A DNA stretch of 64,000 bases from Woeseiaceae bacterium (GTDB taxonomy: Bacteria; Pseudomonadota; Gammaproteobacteria; Steroidobacterales; Woeseiaceae). Location: positions 1-64,000 of the forward strand of contig JANQMR010000024.1 in assembly GCA_028279985.1 (NCBI GenBank). Direction: 5' to 3'. A model generated the notes under the pieces. That model saw nothing but the letters and a program-made list of their open reading frames with translations. It searched no databases and was not told where the DNA came from. Of the stretch, positions 15,568-25,676 are shown one piece after another. A program made the position numbers and the translations under genes. Position 1 is the first letter of the stretch; each line of letters begins with the position of its first letter.

Positions 15568-17415
15568 CTATCCGTCCACGCGCTGTTTCCGGGTTGCCTG
15601 CCGGTAGTCCTCATAGGCCGCGGTCACGGCGTCCAGCTCGGAGACCTCCGGAACCGCCACATCCCACCAATGACCACCCGCCTCGGTCGATACCGCGGGA
15701 TCGGTTTCAATGACGAATACGGAAACACCGGGTATCTGTCGCGCAGCGCGCACCGCCTCCTCTAGCTCAGCCGGGCCGCCCAGCCGTCTGGCCGTCGCGC
15801 CGAGGCTCGCGGCGTGCGCCACGAAATCGACATCCGGCAGTCGTTCGTGAACGGCGTCTTCGAGCAAATTGTTGAATGAAGGGCTGCCGGTCGCCTGCTG
15901 CAGGCGATTGATGCAACCGAAACCGCGATTGTCGAGCACGACGATCGTCAACTGCAAGCCGAGCATCGCCGCTGTCGCGATTTCCGAGTTCATCATCAGG
16001 TAGCTGCCGTCGCCGACCATGACGACGACGTGATTGTCCGGCGCCGCCATCTTGACGCCGAGACCCGCGGCAATCTCATAACCCATGCACGAGTAGCCGT
16101 ACTCCATGTGATAGCTACCGGGGCGGCGGCTACGCCAAAGCCGATGCAGCTCGCCCGGCAAACCGCCAGCGGCCCCGACCACGATACCATCGTCGTCGCA
16201 CGCGCGATTGACCGCGCCGATGACATGGGCGTCGCTAGGCAAAGCACCCTGCACGGGCGCGAGAACCTTGTCCGCCTCGTTTTCCCACGCTGTTTTTTGC
16301 GCCGCGCAGTACGCCGCCCAGCCGTCATCTACCTTCAGATCCTCGGCCGCTTCCGCGAGCGACCGTATGACTTCGCGCGCGTCCCCGACCAAAGGCCTCG
16401 CCGCGTGCTTGTGTGCGTCGAACGCGTTGACGTTGACCTGGATCAGGCATCGCCGCGGATTCGCGAACAGCGATCTCGATCCGGTCGTGAAATCCTGCAA
16501 TCGCGTGCCGATGCCTACCACTAGATCAGCTTGAGCGGCTGCCGCATTCGCGACGCTCGTCCCGGTCACGCCAATCCCGCCAAGGCACTGCTGCTGGTCG
16601 CTGGGCAATGCGCTCTTGCCCGCCTGGGTCTCGGCAACGGGAATACCGGTGGCTTCCGCAAACCCGGCCAGCACCTCGGCGGCGCCGCTGTAATGCACGC
16701 CGCCGCCAGCGACGAGCAAAGGTTTCTCGGCAGCCCGGATTGCGGCGCCGAGCGCCTTCACGTCCGCCGGATGCGGCGTCACGCGACGCTCCGGCCAGAC
16801 GGTACGGTCGAAAAACGACAGCGGAAAATCGTAGGCCTCGGCCTGCACGTCCTGGCACAGGGCCAGCGTGACCGGCCCGCAGGAAGCCGGATCGGTCATT
16901 GTCGCCAGCGCCCGCGGCAATGCGAGCAGCGCCTGCTCCGGCCGGGTCAACCGGTCGAAGTACCGGGATACGGGGCGATAGCAATCGTTCGCGCTGACGG
17001 TACCGTCCTCGAAATCCTCGAGCTGCTGCAAGACGGGATCCGGCCGCCGGTTGGCGAATACGTCTCCCGGCAAGAATAATACCGGCAGGCGGTTGACGTG
17101 TGCGACCGCCGCCGCCGTCACCATGTTCGTGGCGCCGGGCCCGATGGACGAGGTACAAGCCATTGCCCGCCGGCGACGGCAGGTCTTCGCGAACGCGATC
17201 GCGGCATGCGCCATCGCCTGCTCGTTGTGCGCTCGATACGTCGGCAAGGCTTTTTGCATCCGGACCAGCGCCTCGCCGAGACCCGCCACGTTGCCGTGGC
17301 CGAAGATTGCCCAGACGCCGGCGAAGTACGCGACTTCCCGGCCGTCGACCTCGACGAACTGATTGGCGAGGTATCTGACCATGGCCTGCGCCATCGTGAG
17401 TCGAATCGTCTTCAT
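15568..17415 (-). CDS. iolD: 3D-(3,5/4)-trihydroxycyclohexane-1,2-dione hydrolase
   Basis: Thiamine-diphosphate enzyme that opens the inositol-derived ring to 5-deoxyglucuronate. The N-terminal TPP domain has YRAHNEQAMAHAAIAFAK and SIGPGATNMVTAAAVAH; the C-terminal TPP/Mg motif is GDGSYLMMNSEIATAAMLG with VVLDN. 615 residues matches the family. It sits between iolC and iolB. The middle domain (about 200-330) is the usual acetolactate-synthase-like linker. No odd features. Confidence 0.94.
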   Translation of the reverse strand: MKTIRLTMAQAMVRYLANQFVEVDGREVAYFAGVWAIFGHGNVAGLGEALVRMQKALPTYRAHNEQAMAHAAIAFAKTCRRRRAMACTSSIGPGATNMVTAAAVAHVNRLPVLFLPGDVFANRRPDPVLQQLEDFEDGTVSANDCYRPVSRYFDRLTRPEQALLALPRALATMTDPASCGPVTLALCQDVQAEAYDFPLSFFDRTVWPERRVTPHPADVKALGAAIRAAEKPLLVAGGGVHYSGAAEVLAGFAEATGIPVAETQAGKSALPSDQQQCLGGIGVTGTSVANAAAAQADLVVGIGTRLQDFTTGSRSLFANPRRCLIQVNVNAFDAHKHAARPLVGDAREVIRSLAEAAEDLKVDDGWAAYCAAQKTAWENEADKVLAPVQGALPSDAHVIGAVNRACDDDGIVVGAAGGLPGELHRLWRSRRPGSYHMEYGYSCMGYEIAAGLGVKMAAPDNHVVVMVGDGSYLMMNSEIATAAMLGLQLTIVVLDNRGFGCINRLQQATGSPSFNNLLEDAVHERLPDVDFVAHAASLGATARRLGGPAELEEAVRAARQIPGVSVFVIETDPAVSTEAGGHWWDVAVPEVSELDAVTAAYEDYRQATRKQRVDG

Positions 17416-17427
17416 TCCGCTTCCAAC

Positions 17428-19287
17428 CTAGCCGGCCTCGTATTGATCGAGCGGTTCCGGAGCCCGCAATCCTGCGAGCCTCGATTCCCGCAGTACATCG
17501 ATCACGGCCGAATCGCCGAGCTCGCCGGCAAACCAGCGCTCGGCGAGGTCGGCATAGACTGCGAGCCCAAACACCACTCCCGAGAGTCCGCGACAATTCG
17601 CCACCTGCGACTGTAACTCGGCCAGCGCTTGCAGGTCGTGCGTCCTGCCATTGACCAGCACGCCGTGGCAGTAGCCGTCCTTCTCCGCAATGGTTGCCAC
17701 CGCGCGTTCCCAGCCGTTCTTGCCGAGCGCCGTGGGCAATTCCCACCAATCGGGACAAATCCCGTCTTCGAGAATCGCCTCGATGGCCGCAATCAGCGCA
17801 TCCGTCGTATCTGTCGCCGATGAAACGTCGAGCAACAATTCGTGGCCCGCCTTTCGACAGGCCCTGAATAGCTGCCCCATTCGACCTTGCCACGCGCCGC
17901 CGGCCACGGCACCGCCGGTGTCGATACGGCAAACGACGACCTGGCGAACGGGCCATTCGCGAATCTCGTCGGCGGCACTCGACACGATGTCGGGATCGAG
18001 TGACCGGCCGGTCCAGATGTCGGTACCCGACGTTCTCTCCAGCGCCCGCTTGCCGGTTACGCCATCGAACACGAGGCCGATGTCATTGTCGCCACAGTTC
18101 GCCGCCGCCGCGACGACGAGCTCGAGAAACCGCGCGACTTTTCGCCGGTCCCCGTTCGCCAGGGATTCAAGTTGCGGGCAGTTGTCGAGCGCCAGCACGT
18201 CGAGCCGGGGTCGATGCTCCGCGCGATTCGTCGCCCAGTGGATATGCTCGAGCCTGGGATCGTGGCGCAGCGCCCGCAATGGCGAGCCGTGCTCCAGGAA
18301 GTACTGCATTTCCTCCCAGGACGGGCTCGCCGGCGTACATCCGTGACGCGAGACGACCAGCGCACCCGCGGCATTCGCCAGGCGGCAGCAAGCTTGCAGC
18401 GGCTCGTCCCGCAGCCAGCCGCGCAGGAAGCCGCTCATGAAGGCGTCGCCGGCGCCGAGCACGTTGAATACCTCGATCGGAAAGCCGTCGTGCGCAACGC
18501 CGTCATCCAGCGAATCCGGGATTCCCTCTGCATAGACGATGCAGCCGCGTTCACCGCGCTTGTGGACGATCGGCGCATCGGTGAGCTCCCGAATGGCGCA
18601 AACGGCAGCGTAGGTATCCGTCGTGCCGCCGAGGATGTGCAGCTCCTCTTCGGTGCCGACGATCAGATCGCAATCGGGCAAGACGGCCTGCAGCTCGCGC
18701 GTAACGTCTTCGTTGGCGACGAAACGCTGCTCGCCGAGTTCGGGTGTCGTCAGCCCCCAGAGGACGGGCCGGTAGTCGCCGTCGAGGATGACCTTGCCGC
18801 CATTGGCTTTTGCGATCCGCGCCGCCTTGAGGCTCGCGGCACGAACACCGGGCCGCGAGAGATGCGTGCCGGTAATCAGCACGGCGCGCGCCGAGCGGAC
18901 GAAGTCGGGATCGACGTCGTCCTCGCACAGCGCCATGTCCGCGCAATTCTCCCGGTAGAAAAGCAGGGGAAAGCGGTCCTCGTCGCGTATGCCGAGTATG
19001 ACGAGCGCCGTCAGCCGACTGGAATCGCTGACGATCGCATCGGTGTTTACACCTTCCCGCCGCAGTTGTTCCTCGATGAAGCGGCCCATATGGTCGTCGC
19101 CGACACGCGTCAACAAAGCGGTCTTCAGGCCGAGCCTCGCCGCGCCGGCGGCGATATTCGCGGGGCAGCCGCCGAGGTATTTGACGAACGAGCCCATGTC
19201 CTCGAGGCGGCCGCCAACCTGTTCGCCGTATAGGTCGACGCTCGAACGCCCGATCGTGATCAGATCCAGTTGCCGCCTGTCCTTCAT
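17428..19287 (-). CDS. iolC: 5-dehydro-2-deoxygluconokinase fused to DUF2090
   Basis: A PfkB-type kinase (about residues 1-320) phosphorylates 2-deoxy-5-keto-gluconate: RSSVDLYG, YLGGCPANIAAGAARLG, NVLGAGDAFMSGF. A C-terminal DUF2090 domain (about 330-610) follows, with LEHIHWATNRAEHRPRLDVL at the joint. Such IolC-DUF2090 fusions are known; the second domain has an aldolase-like fold and may do the next step (the IolJ role). ATG 19287 is the start because the longer frame overlaps a tandem repeat and the GH92 end. Confidence 0.92.
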   Translation of the reverse strand: MKDRRQLDLITIGRSSVDLYGEQVGGRLEDMGSFVKYLGGCPANIAAGAARLGLKTALLTRVGDDHMGRFIEEQLRREGVNTDAIVSDSSRLTALVILGIRDEDRFPLLFYRENCADMALCEDDVDPDFVRSARAVLITGTHLSRPGVRAASLKAARIAKANGGKVILDGDYRPVLWGLTTPELGEQRFVANEDVTRELQAVLPDCDLIVGTEEELHILGGTTDTYAAVCAIRELTDAPIVHKRGERGCIVYAEGIPDSLDDGVAHDGFPIEVFNVLGAGDAFMSGFLRGWLRDEPLQACCRLANAAGALVVSRHGCTPASPSWEEMQYFLEHGSPLRALRHDPRLEHIHWATNRAEHRPRLDVLALDNCPQLESLANGDRRKVARFLELVVAAAANCGDNDIGLVFDGVTGKRALERTSGTDIWTGRSLDPDIVSSAADEIREWPVRQVVVCRIDTGGAVAGGAWQGRMGQLFRACRKAGHELLLDVSSATDTTDALIAAIEAILEDGICPDWWELPTALGKNGWERAVATIAEKDGYCHGVLVNGRTHDLQALAELQSQVANCRGLSGVVFGLAVYADLAERWFAGELGDSAVIDVLRESRLAGLRAPEPLDQYEAG

Positions 19288-19312
19288 TGACCGCACGTCA
19301 TTGACCGCTGCT

Positions 19313-21493
19313 TCATCGACCGTTGCTGGAACCCGCGCACGGCTGCTCAGGAGGCGCATCCAATACCGTGCGGCACGGTTGCTCCTTGCCCCACTCGGGG
19401 TTGGGTTGAGCAGAGGTCATTATTTCCAGGACACCCCCGTGCACGATTTCGTCGTGGGTAATCCATGCGCGATCGAGCGGCTCGCCGTTCAACCGCGCGG
19501 CGGCGATGTAGGTCATCGCGGGGTCGCTCGTGCGAATCTCGAACGGCCTGCCGCCGTTCGTCGCCAACTGTATGTTCTCGAACAGCGGCGTATGCAGCGA
19601 ATAGACCGGCACCCCGGTTGCGACAGGGTATAGCCCCATCGCCGCGAGCACGTACCAGGCGCTCATCGTTCCGGCATCGTCGTCCATCTCGGGGATGAAG
19701 GCTTCCGGTTGCGGCCGAAACACGCAACCGACATAGGGAGTCGCCTTCTTGTCATGCGTGCCGTACCAATGCTCACCCTCGTCCGTGAGCAGGTGACGAA
19801 CCTGCCGTTGCGTTCGCCAGGGCGCGCCCGCCTTGTTGAACATGAAAGGCGCCTGGATGTCGGGCTGATTGCCCATGTTGTAGAGGCCCTGGTCGAAGAA
19901 GTACGCCAGTTGCGCCGTAAACTCCCCGGGGCCGCCCATTTGCCGAACCAGCCAGTCGGTGTCGAACGGCACAAACCAGCGGTACTGCCAGAGCGTGCCC
20001 TCATACAGGCCGTGGCCGTGCATGATGTCGGCGTCGTCCCCCATGTGACGAAACTTCGCGTTCCACAGCGGGCGGTACTCCGCCGCCTTCGCCAAGTAGT
20101 CGCTTGCCATGGACTGATCGCCGAGCAGCCGCGCAAATATTCCTACCGCCCAGTCGTCGTAGGCGGCTTCCAGGATCTGGTCCGGCGAATTGCGCGGCAT
20201 CCCGTCAGCCTCTTCAGCGAGCAGGGGTAGCAGCGCCTGCGCGTCGAAGTCGGCCAGCCCCTTGCGCCACAGGTCGAGCAGGACGATCCCAGAATGTTCG
20301 GTGCGCACCGTCGGGTAGGGCTCGGTGTCCGTCGCCCAGGATTGCTTCCCGTGTTCGTACAGCCTAGCCAGCGACCGGCCGATGTCCCGGGCAACCGCCG
20401 GCTCCGTAATCGTCAGCAACGGGTGTTTGGTGCGAAACGTGTCCCATACCGACCAGCCGAAATAGTGATTGTCGTCGCCGGCCGATTGCACGCTGCCGTC
20501 GGATTCACGGTAGCGCTCGCCGGGGGTCGCCAGGCGATACGGAGAATGATAGACCCTAAAGAGGGAGGTGTAGAAGAAGGTTCTGTCCTGACCGCCGCCG
20601 GATACACTGAGCTTCGACAACACCGTGCGCCAACTGTCTTCCGCCTGCGCCCGAACCGTCTCGAACGTTCGGTTGGCAGTATCGTCGAGCCGTTGCCGGC
20701 TTGCCGCCTCTTCGTCCACGGACGACAAGGCCGTCGTGACCATGACCCGGTCGCCGCCGGCGACATCGAATTCGAGCGCAAACCTGCGCTCGTCCAGCTT
20801 GTGGACGGCAGCGGGCGGCCGGTCGGCCGACAGGCTGAAGTACACGGTGTACTTGCCCTCGTCGCATACCGTCGCTCCGGTAACGGCGCCGGTGACGCTT
20901 GCATCGTCCCTCACGGCATACCGCGCGTCGTACAGACGGTGATGCGCATGGCCTGTATCGACGGTCAGGTAGGCGGTTCCCGATCGCGGAAACCGATACC
21001 GCTGCCAGCCGCTGGCACGCGTGGCGGTCATCTCCGCCTCGATGCGGTCGGCGCCATACTCGGTTCGGTAGTAACCGGGCGCGGCGAATTCCGTGTCCTT
21101 GTGCAGCGGCACGGCACCGTCCGCCGGTGCGTCGTAGTCGGCGCGGACCACGACATTACCGCCGGCGCCACGGCAACCGACGCCCGACGAGCGGTTGTGC
21201 GAGAACCCGAGCAGCGTAGCTTCATCGTAGTTGTAGCCGGAATGACTCCTGCCCGGCGTCTCCGGGCCCACCTGGATCATGCCGAACGGTATGCCGGCGC
21301 CGGGATGTAACTGGCCGTGATCCCCCGCGGTGCCGATGAAAGGATCGACGAATTGCAGCACGTCGACCGGCTTTTCCTCGGCTGCCGGCCGTTCACGCGC
21401 CGTATCGCAAGCGGCGAGCCCGCAAAAGGCCGCCCCTGCGACCAACGTCGATTTCCAGATTGCGACTTTCTTGGACATTGTTCGTTCAGACAT
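19313..21493 (-). CDS. GH92 alpha-mannosidase, lipoprotein
   Basis: Calcium-dependent exo-alpha-mannosidase that trims mannose from N-glycans or mannan. A lipoprotein signal ends LAAC. The N-terminal beta domain starts VDPFIGTAGDHGQLHPGAG; the catalytic domain has GWSVWDTFRTKHPL, the acid region, NQPDIQAPFMFNKAG and DDDAGTMSAWYVLAAMGLYP (the conserved Asp pair). 726 residues is usual. It lies 10 bp after the MFS gene and 25 bp before iolC. Confidence 0.92.
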   Translation of the reverse strand: MSERTMSKKVAIWKSTLVAGAAFCGLAACDTARERPAAEEKPVDVLQFVDPFIGTAGDHGQLHPGAGIPFGMIQVGPETPGRSHSGYNYDEATLLGFSHNRSSGVGCRGAGGNVVVRADYDAPADGAVPLHKDTEFAAPGYYRTEYGADRIEAEMTATRASGWQRYRFPRSGTAYLTVDTGHAHHRLYDARYAVRDDASVTGAVTGATVCDEGKYTVYFSLSADRPPAAVHKLDERRFALEFDVAGGDRVMVTTALSSVDEEAASRQRLDDTANRTFETVRAQAEDSWRTVLSKLSVSGGGQDRTFFYTSLFRVYHSPYRLATPGERYRESDGSVQSAGDDNHYFGWSVWDTFRTKHPLLTITEPAVARDIGRSLARLYEHGKQSWATDTEPYPTVRTEHSGIVLLDLWRKGLADFDAQALLPLLAEEADGMPRNSPDQILEAAYDDWAVGIFARLLGDQSMASDYLAKAAEYRPLWNAKFRHMGDDADIMHGHGLYEGTLWQYRWFVPFDTDWLVRQMGGPGEFTAQLAYFFDQGLYNMGNQPDIQAPFMFNKAGAPWRTQRQVRHLLTDEGEHWYGTHDKKATPYVGCVFRPQPEAFIPEMDDDAGTMSAWYVLAAMGLYPVATGVPVYSLHTPLFENIQLATNGGRPFEIRTSDPAMTYIAAARLNGEPLDRAWITHDEIVHGGVLEIMTSAQPNPEWGKEQPCRTVLDAPPEQPCAGSSNGR

Positions 21494-21503
21494 CCCGGAT
21501 ACC

Positions 21504-22763
21504 TCAGACCTTTGCCTTGCGGAACGTCGCAATCGTGCTCTCGTCCTGCCCGCGTAAGGCATACCAGGCGATGTACGCGTAGCAGACGGCCGGTACGGCG
21601 AAACTCAGTTGGACCGTCGTCAAGTCGGCGACGACACCCTGTATGACCGGCAATACGGCGCCGCCGACGATCGCCTGACACAACAAACCCGAGCCTCGCC
21701 CCGTCAACGGACCGAGCCCGCGGATGGCCAAGGCAAAGATGGTCGGGAACATGACCGAGTTGAAGAAGCCGACGGCGAGGATCGTCCACATAGCGACATT
21801 GCCGTCGCTCAATATCGTCGTCGCGATCAGCGAAATGGCGACGAAGGCGTTGAATGCGAGCACGAGATACGGCGCCACGTAGCGCGCGGCCGCCGCGCCG
21901 ACGAACCGGCCGATCATCGCAGCGCCCCAGTAATAAGCGACCATCCTGCCCGCCTCTTCCTCGGCCAGGCCTCCGATATCGCTTTGCATGAAATAGTTGA
22001 CCAGGAAGCTCCCGATGGACACCTCGGCTCCAACGTAGAGAAAGATCGCCAGTGCGCCCAGGATCAGCGGCCGGTGTTTGAAAATCGAGTCGTGGTCCTC
22101 GGGCGACGGACGGGTTTCGACCTCCTTGATGACCGGAAGCCTGAGGAACATGAACACGACCGAGAACACGATCATTGCGGCCGCGAGCATCAGGTACGGC
22201 GCCTGAACGGCTTTGGCGGAAGCGGTCGTCCCGACGACGGTAGTCGCCAGTATCAGGCTCGCCCCGAAAACCGGCGCCAGCGTGTGGCCGAGCGAGTTGA
22301 TAGCCTGCGCCAGAATCAGCCGGCTCGGACCCGTGCGTTCCGGCCCCAATGCCGACACGTAGGGATTGGCCGAGACCTGCAAAACGGTGATACCGGCCGC
22401 CAGCACGAACAATCCGGCCAGGAACACCGCATACACTTCAACCTCGGCAGCCGGATAAAACAGTCCGCAGCCCGCGGCCATCGTCAGGAAACCGAACACG
22501 ATGCCCTGCCGGTAGCCGACCCGCTCGACCAGGCGCCCTGCAAACGGCGAGACGATGAAGTACGCCGCGAAAAAGCAGAACTGTATGAGCATGGCCTGCG
22601 TATAGTTCAGGTCGAACGCCGATTTCAGATGCGGAATGAGGATGTCGTTGAGCGCGGTGACGAATCCCCAGATGAAAAAGGGCGCCGTCATCACGGCGAA
22701 GGCGACGGCGTAGCTGCGCCCGTCGCCTGCCGCGGAAGAACTCGTACCCGCTTGTCCAGCCAT
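21504..22763 (-). CDS. FucP-type MFS sugar:proton symporter
   Basis: Twelve-helix importer of the fucose/glucose-galactose subfamily. Signature parts: FFIWGFVTALNDILIPHLK, FAAYFIVSPFAGRLVERVGY and VLQVSANPYVSALGP. ATG 22763 has GGAG upstream and begins just before helix 1; a longer open frame to 23009 is antisense sequence of uxaA and not conserved. 419 residues. Within the operon it probably imports the mannose freed by GH92 or a uronate-derived sugar; substrate unproven. Confidence 0.9.
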   Translation of the reverse strand: MAGQAGTSSSAAGDGRSYAVAFAVMTAPFFIWGFVTALNDILIPHLKSAFDLNYTQAMLIQFCFFAAYFIVSPFAGRLVERVGYRQGIVFGFLTMAAGCGLFYPAAEVEVYAVFLAGLFVLAAGITVLQVSANPYVSALGPERTGPSRLILAQAINSLGHTLAPVFGASLILATTVVGTTASAKAVQAPYLMLAAAMIVFSVVFMFLRLPVIKEVETRPSPEDHDSIFKHRPLILGALAIFLYVGAEVSIGSFLVNYFMQSDIGGLAEEEAGRMVAYYWGAAMIGRFVGAAAARYVAPYLVLAFNAFVAISLIATTILSDGNVAMWTILAVGFFNSVMFPTIFALAIRGLGPLTGRGSGLLCQAIVGGAVLPVIQGVVADLTTVQLSFAVPAVCYAYIAWYALRGQDESTIATFRKAKV

Positions 22764-22797
22764 GATGTTCCGCTCCCCCTGTCTCGTTATTCGCTTT

Positions 22798-24321
22798 TCA
22801 GACGACGGCACCCCGGGACCAGGGCACGAATTCCAGCGTGCCGAGCCCGAGCTTTTCACTGTTGGTTGGCTTGCCGGACGCCACATCGATGACGGCGCGA
22901 TAGATGCGCTCACCCACAGCCTCCATCGAGACCGTGCCGTCGGCAATGCCGCCACAATCGATGTCCATGTCGTCGGGCATGCGCGTGAACAACGCGCTAT
23001 TGCTCGCAATCTTGATGGTCGGCGCTCCGGTGGCGCCGAACGTGGAACCGCGACCGGTCGTGAAACACACCATGTTAGCCCCGGACGCCACCTCGCCGGT
23101 CACCGAGCACGGATCGTAGCCGGGGGAATCCATGAACCAGAGTCCGTTGCCGGCCACAGGCTCTGCATAATCCAGCACGCCCGCAAGCGGCGCCGAGCCG
23201 CTCTTTGCAACGGCGCCCAGTGACTTCTCGAGTATCGTAGTGATCCCGCCGGCCAGGTTGCCGGGCGAGGGATTTCCATCGACGTTTTGCTCGTGCTTCG
23301 CCAGATACTCGTGCCACCAGTCCACCTTGGCCTGCAGCGTCGCCGCAACCTCTGCATCCACGGCGCGGCTCTTGAGCAAGGCCTCTGCGCCGTGAATCTC
23401 CGGCGTTTCGGCGAGTATCGCCGAGCCGCCGGCTGCCAGCAGCCGGTCGACCGCGTTGCCGAGCGCCGGGTTCGCCGTTACGCCCGACCACGCATCGGAG
23501 CCCCCGCATTGCAGGCCGACCGTCAGCGCGGACACCGGCACGGCTGAGCGTTCCTGCGCGGCCGCCGTCGTAATGAACTCGCGGACCGCCGCGATTCCGA
23601 GGTCGATCGCGGCGGCGGTACCGCCCGATTCCTGTATCGTCAGCGTTCGGACCGCCTTTCGACCGCCCTGCTCCGAACCCATCAGATCGGCGACCTGGTT
23701 GACTTCGCAGCCGAGACCGACGACGAGCCATCCGCAGAAATTCGGATGGCGAATGTATCCCCGGAGGACGCGTTGCAACAACGACAGCTCGACGCCTCCG
23801 GTCGCGGGAACGCCGCAACCCGACTGATGCGTGACGGGTATGACGCCGTCGACGCCGTGGCCAGAGAGTTCCGCCGAAAACTCGAAATGGCGCGCAATCC
23901 TGGACACGACCGTCGCGGAGCAGTTGACCGTCGCCATGACACCGACATAGTTGCGCGTCCCGATCCTGCCGTCGGCCCGCCGATATCCCAGGAAGGTTTG
24001 CCGGTCGCCGGATGAAGCAACGCCGGTGTCGCGGGGGCGGCTACTGCCCGAAGATCTGCCTTCGGACGCCGCTTTCGAGTACGCGAGATTATGCACGTGC
24101 ACATGCGCGCCGGCATCGATGTCACGGCTTGCGACGCCGATCGCATGCCCGTACTTGCGAACGATTTCACCTGCACCGATTCGGCGTCGCGCTATCTTGT
24201 GGCCGGCCGGTATCTCGTCCAGACACGACAGACCCTCGTCCGCCCTCTCACCCGGATCGAGACGTCGCAGGGCGATCGCGACCGCGTCATCGGGATGCAT
24301 TGAAAGAATGCGGCTGTTCAT
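22798..24321 (-). CDS. UxaA family (altronate dehydratase-like) protein
   Basis: Dehydrates a sugar acid, classically D-altronate to 2-keto-3-deoxygluconate. Starting at MNSRILSMHPDDAVAIALRR gives 507 residues with the N-terminal SAF domain (about 1-90, HKIARRRIGAGEIVRKYGHA) and the large dehydratase domain (GYRRADGRIGTRNYVGVMAT, LTVGLQCGGSDAWSGVTANP, TTGRGSTFGATGAPTIKI). The Cys residues near QSGCG and LQCGG could hold the metal centre. It starts 7 bp after manD. Whether it uses altronate, galactarate or another acid is open; no uxaB is in view. Confidence 0.87.
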   Translation of the reverse strand: MNSRILSMHPDDAVAIALRRLDPGERADEGLSCLDEIPAGHKIARRRIGAGEIVRKYGHAIGVASRDIDAGAHVHVHNLAYSKAASEGRSSGSSRPRDTGVASSGDRQTFLGYRRADGRIGTRNYVGVMATVNCSATVVSRIARHFEFSAELSGHGVDGVIPVTHQSGCGVPATGGVELSLLQRVLRGYIRHPNFCGWLVVGLGCEVNQVADLMGSEQGGRKAVRTLTIQESGGTAAAIDLGIAAVREFITTAAAQERSAVPVSALTVGLQCGGSDAWSGVTANPALGNAVDRLLAAGGSAILAETPEIHGAEALLKSRAVDAEVAATLQAKVDWWHEYLAKHEQNVDGNPSPGNLAGGITTILEKSLGAVAKSGSAPLAGVLDYAEPVAGNGLWFMDSPGYDPCSVTGEVASGANMVCFTTGRGSTFGATGAPTIKIASNSALFTRMPDDMDIDCGGIADGTVSMEAVGERIYRAVIDVASGKPTNSEKLGLGTLEFVPWSRGAVV

Positions 24322-24328
24322 CCTGTGA

Positions 24329-25555
24329 CTACCAGTTGAACATCGTGCCGTCGCCAAGGCGATTGACGGGGAGATAAGCGCGCCGGTACGGGTACTTGCT
24401 AGCCAGCTTCTCGTCGATCTCGACGCCGTGGCCCGGTTTCTCGCCCGGATACAGATAACCGTCCGCAAACGAGTAGTCGTGCGGGAACACCTCGTCCGTC
24501 TCCGGCGTGTGGCGCATGTATTCCTGGATCCCGAAGTTCGGCACCCAGGTATCGAAATGCACCGCCGCGCCCAGGGTTACCGGGCTAAGGTCCGTCGCGC
24601 CGTGGAATCCGGTTTTTACGTGGTACAGCTCGGCGAGGTGTGCAATGCGTTTGAGATGCGATATGCCGCCGCCATGTACGATTGTCGTCCGGATGTAGTC
24701 GATGAGCTGCTCGCTTATGAGCTGCTGGCAGTCGTAGATCGAGTTGAATACCTCCCCGACGGCCAGCGGCGTCACCGTGTGCCGCCGGACGATACGAAAA
24801 CTCTCCTGCAGCTCGGCGGTCACCGCGTCTTCGAGCCAGAACAGTCGGTAAGGCTCCAGCGAGCGCCCGAGCCTGCCGGCCTCCAAGGGTGTCAGGCGGT
24901 GGTGTGCGTCATGGAGCAAGTGGTGTTCGTAGCCGTACTGGTCACGTAAGGCGCGAAACAACTCCGGCACGAAATGCAGGTATTTTTCAGTCGACCAGCG
25001 ATTCTCGGTCGGCAAGTCCGCATCGGCGGGCTCGTAATACATCTTGTCCCCGGACACGCCATAAGTGCTTTCGAGTCCGGGCACGCCGGACTGGGCCCGG
25101 ATCGCCTTGTAGCCCATGTCGATGTAACGCCCGGTCTCCTCGACCGTTTCGCCGATATCGGCACCGTTGGCGTGGCCATAGACCATGACGCCCTCGCGGC
25201 TTCGACCGCCGAGCAACTGGTACAAGGGCATGCCGGCGGCCTTGGCCTTGATATCCCACAGAGCGACGTCGATCGCGGCCAATGCGGTCATACCAATCGG
25301 ACCGCGCCGCCAATACGCGCCCCGGTAGAAGTACTGCCAGATATCTTCGATCTGCTGCGCGTCGCGGCCGATCAGGCACGGGATCAGGTAATCCTCCAGA
25401 TAGCTGACGACGGCCCGCTCACGACCGTTCAGCGTGGCGTCGCCGATGCCCGTAAGCCCCTGATCTGTAGATATCTTGAGGGTAACGAAGTTGCGTCCGG
25501 GGCAACAGACGATGACCTCGGCGGCAACGATTTTCAATGTACTACCCGCAGTCAC
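24329..25555 (-). CDS. manD: D-mannonate dehydratase, enolase superfamily (ManD)
   Basis: Converts D-mannonate to 2-keto-3-deoxygluconate. Metal ligands are visible in [11 protein letters not shown] (Asp), LFWLEDAV (Glu) and [11 protein letters not shown] (Glu), and the C-terminus ends in the typical GDGTMFNW. 408 residues fits the ManD group rather than the unrelated UxuA. The start is GTG 25555. It is the promoter-proximal gene of the minus operon, divergent from the GntR gene, and would finish the UxaC-UxuB route encoded at 35-38 kb. Confidence 0.92.
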   Translation of the reverse strand: MTAGSTLKIVAAEVIVCCPGRNFVTLKISTDQGLTGIGDATLNGRERAVVSYLEDYLIPCLIGRDAQQIEDIWQYFYRGAYWRRGPIGMTALAAIDVALWDIKAKAAGMPLYQLLGGRSREGVMVYGHANGADIGETVEETGRYIDMGYKAIRAQSGVPGLESTYGVSGDKMYYEPADADLPTENRWSTEKYLHFVPELFRALRDQYGYEHHLLHDAHHRLTPLEAGRLGRSLEPYRLFWLEDAVTAELQESFRIVRRHTVTPLAVGEVFNSIYDCQQLISEQLIDYIRTTIVHGGGISHLKRIAHLAELYHVKTGFHGATDLSPVTLGAAVHFDTWVPNFGIQEYMRHTPETDEVFPHDYSFADGYLYPGEKPGHGVEIDEKLASKYPYRRAYLPVNRLGDGTMFNW

Positions 25556-25619
25556 CGGATCCCTCGACCGGACACCCGAGTGGAGATTCGACTTGCACCT
25601 TCAATCCTGTTCGGTATAG

Positions 25620-25664
25620 ATTGGTAAGACCGATTACAGGCTACGATAACTGGTCAAGCCAATT
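25620..25664. promoter_or_regulatory. Two UxuR/ExuR-like operators between manD and gntR
   Basis: Imperfect palindromes ATTGGTAAGACCGAT (25620-25634) and AACTGGTCAAGCCAATT (25648-25664) share the half-site TTGGT/ACCAA known for FadR-subfamily UxuR/ExuR. Their centres are about 29 bp apart, close to three helical turns, in the 121 bp divergent promoter. Confidence 0.65.
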
Positions 25665-25676
25665 GAATCAACCGAC

